The notes beneath the pieces were generated by a model. It was given only the letters and a program-made list of their open reading frames with translations, made no database searches and was not told the origin of the DNA. From Bradyrhizobium sp. 132 (GTDB lineage Bacteria > Pseudomonadota > Alphaproteobacteria > Rhizobiales > Xanthobacteraceae), in assembly GCF_023074185.1 (NCBI RefSeq), contig NZ_JADPKY010000028.1, positions 1-57,838 on the forward strand: 57,838 nucleotides of DNA, written 5' to 3'. The translations under genes and the position numbers were made by a program. The stretch's first letter is position 1; the number at the start of each line of letters is the position of its first letter. This document shows, in pieces, positions 17,973 through 26,906 of this stretch.

Positions 17973-18275
17973 ATCTTGGATTCGTGTGAAATGCGATCGA
18001 CGAACTGGCGCGCCAAAGCGGGATGAGCGTGAGCCAACTCACCTGGCCAAGCAAACCACTGCGCGGGCAATATCAACACATGCAAAATGGGAGACGCGGC
18101 ATTTATTGCCCTCGAGACTACACCTTGGTGATGTAGTCGAAAGGGTCTCATGCGCGTAAGAGCCACTTGAGCCATAAGAGCGGCCTGACAAATGCATCCG
18201 GCTGCGGTGCTCATGGGCCTCGGTGTTGCCATTTATTGCATGGTCAAGGGCGAACTGCTTGGAATCGGCTCACCA
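17973..18275. other. about 300 bp without a gene
   Basis: Lies between the helix-turn-helix gene and the luciferase-like gene, both on the minus strand. No terminator or other signal was recognised. Confidence 0.3.
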
Positions 18276-19304
18276 TCAGTGCTCCGCCGCCATGAGCTCG
18301 GAGTGAATCGCAGTTGCTGTGTTGAGGCAGGCATCCAGTGACAGAGATCCAAAGGCGAGCTGACAAAGGAGATAGTTGGCGCCTGCCTCTTCCACGTGAT
18401 CGAGAAGAGTTTGGCGCACCGAAGCGCGGGATCCGACAACGCACAGTTCACTCTCAATTGCGGCATCCAAGGTTAGGGGCAGGTTGGATGGAGGCGGGAT
18501 GTCATTGAGGTCGTACAAGAACTTAAAGCTCTTGAGCCAGGTTTCGTAGGCTGGCGCGGCGAGGGAGCGGGCGGCTGCCTCAGAGCTGGCAATTACGACC
18601 ATGCGGAGTAATGCGAGAAATGGTGCTGAACCGTTGGTGTCATACTTCGCGTTTCCATGAGCGCGATAGCGATCTGTTACTTTGCGAACGGCAGAAGAGG
18701 GTCCCATGCACGCCAGATTAGCGCCATTCGCCGCCGCCCAATGCGCGGACTCTGGCCGATTTGTAGCAATCCATGTCGGGGGACAAGGACGCTGGTGAGG
18801 TGAAAGCGTCAAAGGAACGTCGCTCAGCGCAAAATGTTGCCCTTTGTACGAGAGCGGGCCGCCATTCATCGCGTTAACGAAGATTTGGGAAGCTTCCTCG
18901 TAACGGCTAGAGGCAACATCGGCTCCAACCCCAAAATAGCTCAGTTCGATCGGGAGGGAGCCGCGACCAAGGCCGACCTCGACTCTGCCGCTGCTCAGGT
19001 GATCCAACATGCAGATCTCCTCGAATGCCCGCAACGGGTGGTAGAGGTTGAGCAGCATGACCAACGGACCAACGCGAAGTCGCCGTGTGCGTTGTATGAC
19101 GCTTGACAGAAACAAGTTCGGCGATGGACCGCGTCCATGGGGGGTGCAATGATGCTCTGCCAGATGATAGGCATAGAAACCGAGCCGGTCGTAGGCCTCC
19201 GCCAGCGCGAGGCGGTCCGCGTATTGCCTGGCGATATCGGGACCGTCCTCGTCAAGATGATCAAAAATGCCGCAGGTCAGGTTTGAGGGAAGAACGTTTC
19301 TCAC
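18276..19304 (-). CDS. bacterial luciferase-like (LLM) flavin monooxygenase
   Basis: A 342-residue TIM-barrel protein of the luciferase-like monooxygenase family, normal length. Visible features are CGIFDHLDEDG at the N-terminus, GFYAYHLAEHHCTPHG carrying the family's E-H-H motif, MLDHLSSGRVEVGLGRGSLP, the conserved D-H-L-S-x-G-R loop, and RYEEASQIF. These enzymes use reduced FMN or F420 to oxygenate a small molecule. The start is GTG with AGGAG upstream. It lies 209 bp downstream of the HisC-type gene on the same strand, so the two probably form a unit. The substrate is unknown; a metabolite role together with the aminotransferase is inference. Confidence 0.85.
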   Translation of the reverse strand: MRNVLPSNLTCGIFDHLDEDGPDIARQYADRLALAEAYDRLGFYAYHLAEHHCTPHGRGPSPNLFLSSVIQRTRRLRVGPLVMLLNLYHPLRAFEEICMLDHLSSGRVEVGLGRGSLPIELSYFGVGADVASSRYEEASQIFVNAMNGGPLSYKGQHFALSDVPLTLSPHQRPCPPTWIATNRPESAHWAAANGANLACMGPSSAVRKVTDRYRAHGNAKYDTNGSAPFLALLRMVVIASSEAAARSLAAPAYETWLKSFKFLYDLNDIPPPSNLPLTLDAAIESELCVVGSRASVRQTLLDHVEEAGANYLLCQLAFGSLSLDACLNTATAIHSELMAAEH

Positions 19305-19513
19305 TCAGTTATCTCCTATAGAGAGGACCGGAGTCCGCTAGGTTTTTGGGGTTCAAGAAGCGCTCGCTGGCGTGCATATGCCGCGAAGCCGTTCTCAGCA
19401 GCTCGCAATGCGCCGACCGGACAATGACTGACTGAGGCCGGTCGCGAAACTGCATCATGTGTGGGTCCTGTTCGATGACGAACGGGGATCTGTGACCTGA
19501 GTGGAAGGGTTCA

Positions 19514-20611
19514 CTAGCCACGGCATCCCACTTTCTTAAGAATGCTGCCGACAGCCGCAAGAAACGCATCCATCTGGCGCTTTGTACCGATGCTAACCCG
19601 AATGCACTCTTCCAGGCCGGGATCCGGAAAGAAGGCAACGAGGACGCTCTGGTCTTGCAACGCCGCCTGCCACCATCTGCCACCCTGGCCTACCGGCACA
19701 CGGGCGAGGAGGAAGTTCGCGTGGGAAGGCGTTACGGAGAACCCAAATTCCGAGAGGGCGGCCGCTACGCGCTGACGCTCAAACCTGACGTGGCGATGGT
19801 TCTCCTCGTAGGCGTCGCGATGCGCAAGGACGCTCATGCCTACGGCATGAGCGACCACATTCATGTTAAAAACATTCTGGATGTTGCGAAGCCGCCCAAT
19901 CAGCTCGGGATGGCCGAAACCGAAGCCGACGCGAATGCCAGCGGCGGAATGACTCTTGGAAAGCGTGCGCAGGACCAGAAGATTCGAATGGCGCTCAATG
20001 AGGCGTAGGCCGTCCTCAGGTGCGAAATCGACATAAGCTTCGTCCAATACGATCAATCGGTCAGACCGTGTAACGAGGCGCTCGATCTCAGCGACCGGAA
20101 CGAAGGTTCCGGTCGGATTGTTCGGATTGGCCAGCAGAATGAACTTGGCATGTTTAGCCGGACCGAAAAGCAGCTCGTCCATCGGCAAGCAGTCGGGTTC
20201 AGACCAGGGAATTTCAATGAACCGGGCCCCTTGCAACATCGCAAGCTTGCGATTGAATGAGAAGCCGGGCGACATCATTGCGACGCCGTCGCCCGGGGCA
20301 AGAAAGGCTCTGTAAATGAGACTGAGGAGTTCAGACGATCCATTGCCGGCCATCACGCGATCAGTGGCAATCCCATAGGCCGCTGCGGCCGCTTGTCTCA
20401 AGCTGACATTGTCGTCTTCTGGATAGCGGTATTGCACCTCAAGAGCTGCAATCGCGCTTCGCATCACGATGGCTGGCAAGGGAAATGGGTTCTCATTCGT
20501 GTTCAGTTTCACGCAAGCATTGTCCGCGGTGGGCCGCCCGGACGGCAGAGCATCCAATTCGCGAGCCACCGGCGAGAGCGAGGAAAGCATAGTTTGCAGT
20601 TTTGCATCCAA
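19514..20611 (-). CDS. hisC: HisC-type (histidinol-phosphate) aminotransferase
   Basis: A 365-residue class I/II PLP aminotransferase. Seen: LNTNENPFPLP, the NTNENP motif near residue 37; AGNGSSELLSLIYRAFL; LLANPNNPTGTFVP; LIVLDEAYVDFAPEDGL; and the PLP lysine in RTLSKSHSAAGIRVGFGFGH. The C-terminal arginine is in EECIRVSIGTKRQMD. The start is TTG (20611) with GGAAG upstream. Members transfer an amino group to imidazole acetol phosphate in histidine synthesis, but close relatives act on other keto acids. It sits with an LLM monooxygenase rather than his genes, so it could be a second, specialised copy. Confidence 0.85.
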   Translation of the reverse strand: MDAKLQTMLSSLSPVARELDALPSGRPTADNACVKLNTNENPFPLPAIVMRSAIAALEVQYRYPEDDNVSLRQAAAAAYGIATDRVMAGNGSSELLSLIYRAFLAPGDGVAMMSPGFSFNRKLAMLQGARFIEIPWSEPDCLPMDELLFGPAKHAKFILLANPNNPTGTFVPVAEIERLVTRSDRLIVLDEAYVDFAPEDGLRLIERHSNLLVLRTLSKSHSAAGIRVGFGFGHPELIGRLRNIQNVFNMNVVAHAVGMSVLAHRDAYEENHRHVRFERQRVAAALSEFGFSVTPSHANFLLARVPVGQGGRWWQAALQDQSVLVAFFPDPGLEECIRVSIGTKRQMDAFLAAVGSILKKVGCRG

Positions 20612-21072
20612 TTTGGTGTTCTTCCTTTTGTCGGCGAGGGCAGTTGATGGCCTTCATCGAGCCTACGTGATGCGCGCGCTGTGTTCGGAGCCGGGAAGCG
20701 CAAGGCGTGCTCAAATGTGAGGGGTGGGGTGCATAGGCGGGCTCAGATCTAAGCGCCGCACCGGATCCGAGCCCGTCTCAAAGTCCGCGGTGATCAGCAC
20801 GGATCGGATCAGGCGGGCGCACGGCGTTATCCCGGCGAATACCTGTTTCAAGAGGGGAGGAAACGCCACGTCCACTCGGCCGAACAGCGCTGCTAACGTG
20901 GCTTGAACTCGCGTAATCCGCAGACAGACTGCGCACGCCTGACATGTTGCCACAAGCTACGTTCCTTCTAAAGAGGTCCGCGCAGCTCACTCCCGAGAGC
21001 GAGGTGCGCATCAGTGTCACTAGGTGGAAGAAGACACGATGTTCGTCGGCCTTACGATTGTGGAAGTGATGC
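20612..21072. other. upstream region of the hisC-LLM unit
   Basis: About 460 bp with no recognisable gene. It should contain the leftward promoter for hisC, but I could not find a nod box or a -24/-12 sequence. Confidence 0.3.
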
Positions 21073-21237
21073 TCATTCCAGTGGTACCAGACGAATGGGA
21101 ACGTACTCTTCGGGCGGCCGTTCGGGCGCGCACGACAGCTCTGATAGCATTGCCGCGAGGGCGAGAAATGCCGCGAGTGCGGCGACTGCGACGCACGTGA
21201 CCAGCGCGTAATCGCGAGGCCTAGAATGGTTCATCAT
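21073..21237 (-). CDS. small single-helix membrane protein (54 aa)
   Basis: Starts MMNHSRPRDYALVTCVAVAA with GGAG six bases upstream. Residues about 11-31 form a hydrophobic helix, followed by a short polar tail ending YVPIRLVPLE. It is shorter than a routine ORF cut-off but has a good start and sensible composition. Function unknown. It is the last feature before the leftward hisC unit, and promoter-like element copy 2 is about 500 bp upstream. Confidence 0.45.
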   Translation of the reverse strand: MMNHSRPRDYALVTCVAVAALAAFLALAAMLSELSCAPERPPEEYVPIRLVPLE

Positions 21238-21740
21238 TCAACGCTCCGTGCGGTGTTGGTGCGGGCGGTCAGGTCTGCGCGACCACGTCGACGGTATTGT
21301 CGCGCCAGCGGTAAACGATGGACCCAGGAGCGGCATTGTCTCCCTTGGAGTCGAATCGAACCGTGGCAATGGCCCTTTCGATTGAGCCCGAGGTTCGGCC
21401 GCAGCGACCCGCGTGGCATCGACGGTGCCCGCCGTCTGACCGAGCCTGCCCATGCTTGAACTGGGGCATAAGCGTAGCCTGCAACCTGCGGCAGATTGGC
21501 TTGAAGCCTTGAGCTTGGCGACATCGGCTGCCCCTGCAGCATTCTTCGTCGAGTGCGGCCTGGAGCTAAAGAGCGTGCCGTTTGCGGAGTCGCCGGCAAT
21601 GGCCAAAGACGTGCATCCACCGAATTGCCCTCGCCCAGCGCTCTCACCGGGAACTTCCAAAAGTGGTGCAGATCATTGGAGTCTCCATCGGCCTAGCCGG
21701 CGCTCTGTCCGCCGCCCCGCCGCTGCGTCGATACTTTTAG
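21238..21740. other. about 500 bp with one possible gene relic
   Basis: A minus-strand frame at 21269-21484 ends with a coding-looking stretch (FDSKGDNAAPGSIVYRWRDN). Its upstream half is irregular, so it may be the tail of a broken small gene. Otherwise nothing was recognised. Confidence 0.3.
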
Positions 21741-21771
21741 AAGGTACAATTTGACGCTACGTACGGATCAA
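21741..21771 (-). promoter_or_regulatory. MerR-type promoter-like element, copy 2
   Basis: On the minus strand: TTGATC, 19-bp spacer with TACGTAGCGTCAAATTG, then TACCTT. It points into the gene-poor segment at 21238-21740. It lies about 170 bp beyond the 3' end of nolA. Confidence 0.55.
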
Positions 21772-21942
21772 GTACTTCGAAGCGTGCTCGTCGAGCTTGG
21801 CAGAGCGAAGTCCCCAAGAGTGCCGACAACGCACATTCGCAGGCGAATTGCTACGGGCCAACGATCCTCAGTCAGACAAGGATCAGCATCAGCTCATTCA
21901 GTTAGAGACATTTGAGCAACCGATTCCGGGCAGCCGGGTGCG

Positions 21943-22662
21943 TCAACTCTTTCCGAGCTGGCTCTCCAGCGCGGCGAGGGCGAGATCCAGGTATCGCATG
22001 AGGCTCGCATCCCAGCCGGCGAGATTGTGTGGTTCAGTCAATCGCGTCAGCACCTTCAGTATCATCGAGACAGTCGAATCAACTCCTGCGATCTCAGTCA
22101 GCAGCGAACGGGCCTGACGCGCGACCGCATTTGGTCGCTCACTGCATGGCGGCTCGCCCCGATCCATGCAGCTTCGTAGCTCATCCCGAATCTTGCGCCA
22201 CCGATCTTCGCGGCTAGCGTTAGAGGCGCATGTGCAGATGGCCGAGGGGGCACGTTCCTGAATCCGCAACATTGCATCTAACGTGGCCGGCAGCTCGTCG
22301 ACACTAACTTCTGTCTCACCTTGCGTCGTCATATTGCGCAATCGATCCCGTAATAATGTCGCCCGCGCGACTTGAATTTCAATTCGCTCGAGATGGTTGC
22401 GCAATAGGTCCGTGAGAGACGACCGCCCCTCGATGGCTTTGCGGATCTCAGGAAGCGAGAAGCCGAGCTCACGCAGCGCCCGTATCTGACAGACGCGTTG
22501 TAGGCTTTCACGATCGTACATGCGGTGACCGCCACCGGTACGTTCCGCGACCGTCAACAACCCCGTATGTTCGTAATGATGCAGAGTGCGTACCGTTACA
22601 CCGGTCGCCTCTGCAAGTTCTCCAATGCGCCATCGGCGCCGTCGTGGTGTGGCTTTTGTCAT
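21943..22662 (-). CDS. nolA: NolA, MerR-family nodulation regulator
   Basis: A 239-residue transcription regulator that influences host-specific nodulation in Bradyrhizobium. The N-terminal MerR winged helix is clear: RWRIGELAEATGVTVRTLHH, Y-E-H-T-G-L-L, then HRMYDRESLQRVCQIRALRE and LGFSLPEIRKAIEG. A helical dimerisation region and a long C-terminal domain ending YLDLALAALESQLGKS follow. I start at the ATG at 22662 (MTKATPRRRRWRIGEL) because GAGG precedes it; a TTG three codons earlier is in frame. In B. japonicum, nolA is reported to yield three proteins from alternative starts; internal methionines exist here too, but their use is not visible. A 19-bp-spaced promoter element lies immediately upstream. 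Confidence 0.92.
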   Translation of the reverse strand: MTKATPRRRRWRIGELAEATGVTVRTLHHYEHTGLLTVAERTGGGHRMYDRESLQRVCQIRALRELGFSLPEIRKAIEGRSSLTDLLRNHLERIEIQVARATLLRDRLRNMTTQGETEVSVDELPATLDAMLRIQERAPSAICTCASNASREDRWRKIRDELRSCMDRGEPPCSERPNAVARQARSLLTEIAGVDSTVSMILKVLTRLTEPHNLAGWDASLMRYLDLALAALESQLGKS

Positions 22663-22677
22663 GGTCCTCAATTTGCA

Positions 22678-22708
22678 AGCCTACAACCTGACGTCACGTG
22701 AGAATCAA
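22678..22708 (-). promoter_or_regulatory. MerR-type promoter-like element, copy 3 (nolA promoter)
   Basis: On the minus strand: TTGATT, 19-bp spacer with CACGTGACGTCAGGTTG, then TAGGCT. The nolA ATG is 15 bases beyond the -10 box. MerR proteins typically act at promoters with 19-20 bp spacers and often regulate themselves, so NolA autoregulation is the simplest reading. Confidence 0.65.
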
Positions 22709-22776
22709 GTGATTTCAATGATCTAGATGATGGTGTCTTGCTGCGAACCCCAGGAGCACTGAGCGCATGCTGTTAA

Positions 22777-22980
22777 TCAATCAGCCGAGACAAGTGCAAG
22801 CATCAAGTTCGCCAGCGACGCCAATTCGTCCCTCGCTGCGCGTTGGATCACAAGTCTGGCGATCGCTACGCGATTCTCGCCGGTTCGCATGCATGTCGGT
22901 AAAGACGCGATTGCTCGATCAAAAAGATTTCCCAAGCTCGCGAGATCCTCCGGGTCGTAGACTCCGCTCGGCTTCTCCAA
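22777..22980 (-). CDS. small conserved hypothetical protein (67 aa)
   Basis: From a TTG at 22980 preceded six bases upstream by AAAGGAG, the product contains YDPEDLASLGNLFDRAIASL and a helix reading RVAIARLVIQRAARDELASL. Short proteins with this YDPE...LG..FD.A...LP pattern are common in Bradyrhizobium genomes, where their function is unknown. The open frame extends further upstream but is irregular there, so the TTG start is preferred. It lies just upstream of nolA on the same strand. Confidence 0.5.
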   Translation of the reverse strand: MEKPSGVYDPEDLASLGNLFDRAIASLPTCMRTGENRVAIARLVIQRAARDELASLANLMLALVSAD

Positions 22981-23691
22981 CAGTAAGCTCCTTTCATTGC
23001 GGCACCTTCGCTGCACGTGGCGAAGCCGTTTGGCTGTGGTAGGGCAAAAACGAGACGGAGCGGCGACGTGCGCGAAAGAATGTGACAGGTGCGTTCGTGT
23101 GGTGCCGTTGTGCAACACGGCGTTTGCTTCCCTTTTGTCCAACACTGCCTGACCGAAACTGTGCAATTTCCGCTGGATGCTGCCGCAGCAGCGGCCATTT
23201 GCTGTCTGATCGCCACGCGAAGCGAAAGCAGGTACATGCAGCCCCGCTTGCTCTTGAGACACAGCTTCACGAACGGCTGCCCAGACAAAGTACTGATCTG
23301 ATCAGATGGGTGGCGCGGCCGCCCGCTCGGCACCTAGCAGCGTTTTCGACGCGCTGCTAGTCCTGTTGAGATGGCTTTGTGGGCGCGAAGGCGTTGTTCG
23401 CGCATGGCAACATCTGGTTTTGGAATGCCACCAGATGATGGCTGCTCTTCAACGGCGCAAGTCTGCGACGCAAAGCGCCAGTATGATGAGAGAAGGCGGG
23501 CCGCAAAAACCATTCCCGGTATGTATCTGAACGCAAGCGCAGCTCGCGGGGTTGGCGGAACGTTACTCGCGATTGAGGACGAGCCTCGAAGGATCGCTCC
23601 GATACCCGTTGGACGTGGAGGCGCTCAAAACGAGTCAACACGCCCCCAGCGCAGCGCGGCCGCGCCGGGAAAAAACGACGTGCCATAACTC
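22981..23691. other. about 700 bp without an intact gene
   Basis: Long overlapping frames on both strands, none recognisable. Probably eroded DNA between nolA and the nodD2 relic. Confidence 0.3.
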
Positions 23692-24011
23692 CTACAGCAA
23701 TAACTCGCATATCCAGACGTGAGCCGGATCAGTGTTGCGCAGCACAGTCCAGCTGTCGCGGGTAATGGCTTGCTCGTCCAGAAGCTCACTCACTTTCATC
23801 CTCGAACAGTATCGCTTTGGGGTGCGAGCTGGACATAGATGCTTTGGGTAAGATTGGCAAATCATGTTACCGCACCGAAGTAGCTCTTCGAAGTCAGCGG
23901 TGAGGGGCCGCAACTCGGGAGTAATGGCGGCGGCATCCCGCGCGCCACGCGCCACGACACTTTCGAAAATAACACCACGGTCGCGAGATCCGAAAGGATG
24001 ACCTGCACCCA
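23692..24011 (-). pseudogene. nodD2: nodD2-like relic (internal and 5' deletions, frameshift)
   Basis: Pieces of a LysR-type NodD are recognisable in order on the minus strand. VQVILSDLATVV (NodD1 has [12 protein letters not shown]) lies in one frame. A frame change then leads to FESVVARGARDAAAITPELR, CGNMICQSYPKHL and ARTPKRYCS. Next, without the effector-binding core, comes RNTDPAHVWICELLL, which corresponds to the NodD1 C-terminus [15 protein letters not shown]. The DNA-binding N-terminus and about half of the sensor domain are missing, so it cannot work as a regulator. Its position next to nolA and nodD1 is that of nodD2 in soybean bradyrhizobia. Confidence 0.8.
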
Positions 24012-24145
24012 CCATCCGATGTGGTGCTTTGGCATTACTGCTGCGATCGCCGGGACCGTAGACGGCAAGGAGAATGCCCACCGGAGGCCAACAGCGGTGC
24101 GGGTGCCTACCAGTGTCCACGTTTGCAGCCTCGATCGCAGGTGTT
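24012..24145. other. junction upstream of the nodD2 relic
   Basis: Unassigned sequence between the relic and promoter-like element copy 4. The original nodD2 5' region is not recognisable here. Confidence 0.3.
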
Positions 24146-24176
24146 GGTCTACAACCTGACGCGGTGTACGATTCAA
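24146..24176 (-). promoter_or_regulatory. MerR-type promoter-like element, copy 4
   Basis: On the minus strand: TTGAAT, 19-bp spacer with ACCGCGTCAGGTTG, then TAGACC. It reads towards the nodD2 relic, about 135 bp away. The stretch from here to 24473 (about 300 bp) shows no gene. Confidence 0.55.
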
Positions 24177-24473
24177 GGGTTTTTAGTGCCAAGCCAGATT
24201 TCTTTCACCTGACTGGCCGGATCATTTCGCGAGCTCTGAGCTCAGCTCATGTAGAACAGTGCGATGCAGCCGTCGTGTCAGGAAAGTCATGCGGAGCGCC
24301 GCCGAACGAGCTGTATGAAGCGCAAGATCGTCACGCCAGCGCGAGATCAATAGCGCCGCCGACCCGATCAAACTACGCTCAAACGCGCCAATCCGAACAC
24401 CAGCGAGGACCGGAGCCTCGAGCCTGGCGTAGATCTGGTTAACCGAGATTAGATCGCAAACGGCCGAACAATG

Positions 24474-25418
24474 CTAGAACGGGCCGTGACATTGGTTGGT
24501 CTCGGACGGAGAGACCATCATGGATGCCTCTTGCAAGAACATGTTGCGCATCCAAATGCTTGCAGGATCAGTATTATGAATGGCCGGCCACTGGACGGCC
24601 TCGGTGAATGTGAGAAGTCGCAGCGGAGGTTCGATGACCCGCAGGGGCATCGTGTCTGCGAAATGGCTGACCAGTCTTGAGGGCATACTCGCTATACGGT
24701 TGGTGCCCAATAACATAGGCGGAATCATACCAAAACCCTGCACTGCGACCTCGGTGCGTATCTTGAAACCATGCTCGAGCAAGAGCCATTCGTGAAAGGA
24801 GGGCCTCAGGGAGCCCCCGAACCGGGCTTCCACGTGCCCGATCGACATGTACTTCTCGAACGTAAGTCGCGGCGCCAGCTGCTTGTTCATGGGGCAGCCC
24901 ACGCAAACGAACGTGTCCTCGAACAGTGCCGCCTTGGGATGCGCACTCGACATGAACATCTCCGGATACATGAGAAAATCGACTTCACCGCGCCGGAGAA
25001 GTTCATCGGGTTCCTCTAAGGGCGGCAGCAACTCGAAATTGATCGTCGGAGCTTCCCGCGCGACGCGGTCCACGATTCTTCGAAGAAACACGACAGTCAT
25101 GAAGTCGGACAGGATGATCCTGAATCGCCGATTCGATTGAGACGGAGTGAAGCCCTCCGGAGAAATGATGGAGAGCTGAATGTGAGCGAGAGCCTCGCGA
25201 ATTGGGGCTGCGAGCGCTTGAGCCCGCGGCGTTGGGAGAAGCTTCCGATCCCTCATCGTGAATAGCTCATCGCGAAAGTAAGTGCGAAGCCGCGCGACGG
25301 CAGCGCTCATGGCAGGTTGACTGAGGTTGATGCTTCTTGCCGCCGCAGTGAGATTGCCTTGCGTCACCAGGGCGTCGAACGCGACGAGGAGATTCAGATC
25401 GAGGCCCTTGAAACGCAT
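24474..25418 (-). CDS. nodD1: NodD1, LysR-type flavonoid-responsive nodulation activator
   Basis: A 314-residue protein, the usual NodD length, when started at [20 protein letters not shown] (25418); the frame is open 26 codons further. The LysR helix-turn-helix is complete: [20 protein letters not shown] near residues 22-42, ending in [11 protein letters not shown]. The effector domain covers about residues 90-305 and ends [13 protein letters not shown]. NodD binds nod boxes and activates nod operons in response to plant flavonoids. It is divergent from the nod operon, with the nod box 11 bp upstream of its own start, so it probably represses or tunes itself as well. It is the only intact nodD in the window. 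Confidence 0.95.
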   Translation of the reverse strand: MRFKGLDLNLLVAFDALVTQGNLTAAARSINLSQPAMSAAVARLRTYFRDELFTMRDRKLLPTPRAQALAAPIREALAHIQLSIISPEGFTPSQSNRRFRIILSDFMTVVFLRRIVDRVAREAPTINFELLPPLEEPDELLRRGEVDFLMYPEMFMSSAHPKAALFEDTFVCVGCPMNKQLAPRLTFEKYMSIGHVEARFGGSLRPSFHEWLLLEHGFKIRTEVAVQGFGMIPPMLLGTNRIASMPSRLVSHFADTMPLRVIEPPLRLLTFTEAVQWPAIHNTDPASIWMRNMFLQEASMMVSPSETNQCHGPF

Positions 25419-25429
25419 AATCTTGAGTG

Positions 25430-25476
25430 ATCCACCGTGTGAATGTGTTCTATCGATACAATCGATTTTACCATTT
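25430..25476 (+). promoter_or_regulatory. nod box
   Basis: A 47-bp sequence starting ATCCACCGTGTGAATG and ending ATCGATACAATCGATTTTAC plus CATTT. It agrees with the nod-box consensus (ATC-N9-GAT repeats and the CAATCGATTTTACCA end). It lies between divergent nodD1 and the nod operon and is oriented to drive the operon. No second nod box was found in the window. Confidence 0.93.
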
Positions 25477-25860
25477 GTACCGACTGAGGATAGCAAAGGA
25501 TAGTTTAGCGAGATGCCAGATCTATCAGAATGGTTACAAATCGTAGCGCGTCTCAGCCCAGCGCCAGGGATCGATCAAGACATCTGGACCGTGCGGTCGC
25601 AGTTTCGCGCGTGTTGCGCAAGCCCTATCTCGGCGAGCTAGCACGGTGGGGATCCGCAAATGTGCGTGGGCGTATAGGACGAGCAAACCATCGTATGGCT
25701 TCGCCAACCCATTCTATACCGGCCGTGTACCGCTGTAGAATTGAGCGAACGCTTAACCTGACCGTAGATTTCCCTCCAGTTGGACCCCTTCGGTTGCGGG
25801 TGCCAAATGTGTTTTGGTCGCATCCGATTGCGTCCTTGCTGCGGAGAAATCGTGCCGAAC
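25477..25860. other. long leader between nod box and first operon gene
   Basis: About 385 bp. Frames present here (for example 25530-25952 plus) show no recognisable protein. The long leader could hold post-transcriptional control, but I see no defined structure. Confidence 0.35.
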
Positions 25861-26277
25861 ATGCAAGCGAAGCCGTCCTTGGTGAATCTGATGCGAGTTG
25901 CGCACACGCTCGACGTCGTATCCATTGTGAATGCAGATCGGTCAGTGCGTGAAGGTCTGACAGATATGGTTTTTTCGGCGGGTTACGTACCCGAACCCTT
26001 CGAGAGCGCAGACGAGTTCTTGAAATCGGGCCGCCGTTTGATCACGTCGTGCTTGATCGCGGACATGCAGTCGAGCGTGATGAGTGGCTTTGAGCTTTTC
26101 CATCATCTGGCTGCATCCGGAGGCGCGATTCCCACCGTTCTGCTCACAGACAGCTTCGAAAACGATATGAGGCGAGTCCTGCAAACGGGACTCCAGTTTT
26201 TGAGCAAGCCTTTCGAGCGTAGCGAACTGCTGGCGTGCGTCAGGAGCCAGATAATGAATAGGAATTACTCTCTATGA
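25861..26277 (+). CDS. stand-alone response-regulator receiver protein, nodK/nodY position
   Basis: A 138-residue protein when started at [13 protein letters not shown] (25861, GGAG upstream); a start at 25891 is possible. It is a single CheY/FixJ-type receiver domain. The acidic position near residue 26 survives as N-A-D rather than the usual acidic pair. The phosphoacceptor is in [13 protein letters not shown] (Asp about 68), the threonine in PTVLLTDS and the lysine in FLSKPF. There is no output domain. It is the first gene of the nod operon and its stop overlaps the nodA start (ATGA), so the two are coupled. In other bradyrhizobia this slot is taken by nodY or nodK, genes of unclear function; I could not verify the identity. 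Confidence 0.8.
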   Translation: MQAKPSLVNLMRVAHTLDVVSIVNADRSVREGLTDMVFSAGYVPEPFESADEFLKSGRRLITSCLIADMQSSVMSGFELFHHLAASGGAIPTVLLTDSFENDMRRVLQTGLQFLSKPFERSELLACVRSQIMNRNYSL

Positions 26278-26906
26278 AAATGATCGCGCCCGGATCCACA
26301 CGAGGTGCTTCGGCGCGCCCTCCAGTTCGTTGGAGGCTGTGCTGGGAGAATGAGCTTCAACTTGCTGACCATATTGAGTTGTCCGACTTCTTCCGGAAGA
26401 CCTATGGTCCGACCGGGGCATTCAATGCAAAGCCCTTTGAAGGTCATCGAAGCTGGGCCGGCGCAAGGCCTGAGATTCGCGCAATCGGCTACGATGATCG
26501 TGGTGTTGCGATTCACATCGGCGCACTGCGCCGCTTCATAAAAGTGGGTGAGGTCGATCTGCTTGTGGCTGAACTCGGATTGTACGGGGTGCGCCCGGAT
26601 CTCGAGGGGCTCGGAATCAGCCACTCCATCCGCGTGATGTATCCCGTATTGCGAGATCTTGGGGTGCCGTTCGGTTTTGGCACGGTCCGATCTGCCCTGC
26701 AGAAACATATTACCAGGCTGCTCGGGCGACAGGGATTGGCGACTGTTTTGCCAGGGCTCCGTGTCCGGTCCGCTCGTCCGGATATCTATCTCACTGTGCC
26801 TCCGACGCGTGTGGAGGACGTGGTCGGCCTCGTTCTGCCGATTGCGAGGCCAATGAGCGAATGGCCGGCCGGTGAGATGATTGAACGAAACGGGCCAGAA
26901 CTGTGA
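26274..26906 (+). CDS. nodA: NodA, acyltransferase of Nod-factor synthesis
   Basis: A 210-residue cytoplasmic acyltransferase that moves a fatty acyl chain onto the free amino group left by NodB on the chitooligosaccharide. Typical NodA features: [77 protein letters not shown] and [10 protein letters not shown]. It overlaps the preceding receiver gene by 4 bases and nodB by 4 bases (GTGA), so translation is coupled through the operon. The first codons up to [11 protein letters not shown] are slightly longer than in some relatives; a later start cannot be excluded. Confidence 0.97.
   Translation: MKMIAPGSTRGASARPPVRWRLCWENELQLADHIELSDFFRKTYGPTGAFNAKPFEGHRSWAGARPEIRAIGYDDRGVAIHIGALRRFIKVGEVDLLVAELGLYGVRPDLEGLGISHSIRVMYPVLRDLGVPFGFGTVRSALQKHITRLLGRQGLATVLPGLRVRSARPDIYLTVPPTRVEDVVGLVLPIARPMSEWPAGEMIERNGPEL

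Noticed and set aside
25530..25952. 140-codon frame in the leader of the nod operon
   Set aside because: Composition irregular, and it overlaps the receiver gene in another frame; no family resemblance.
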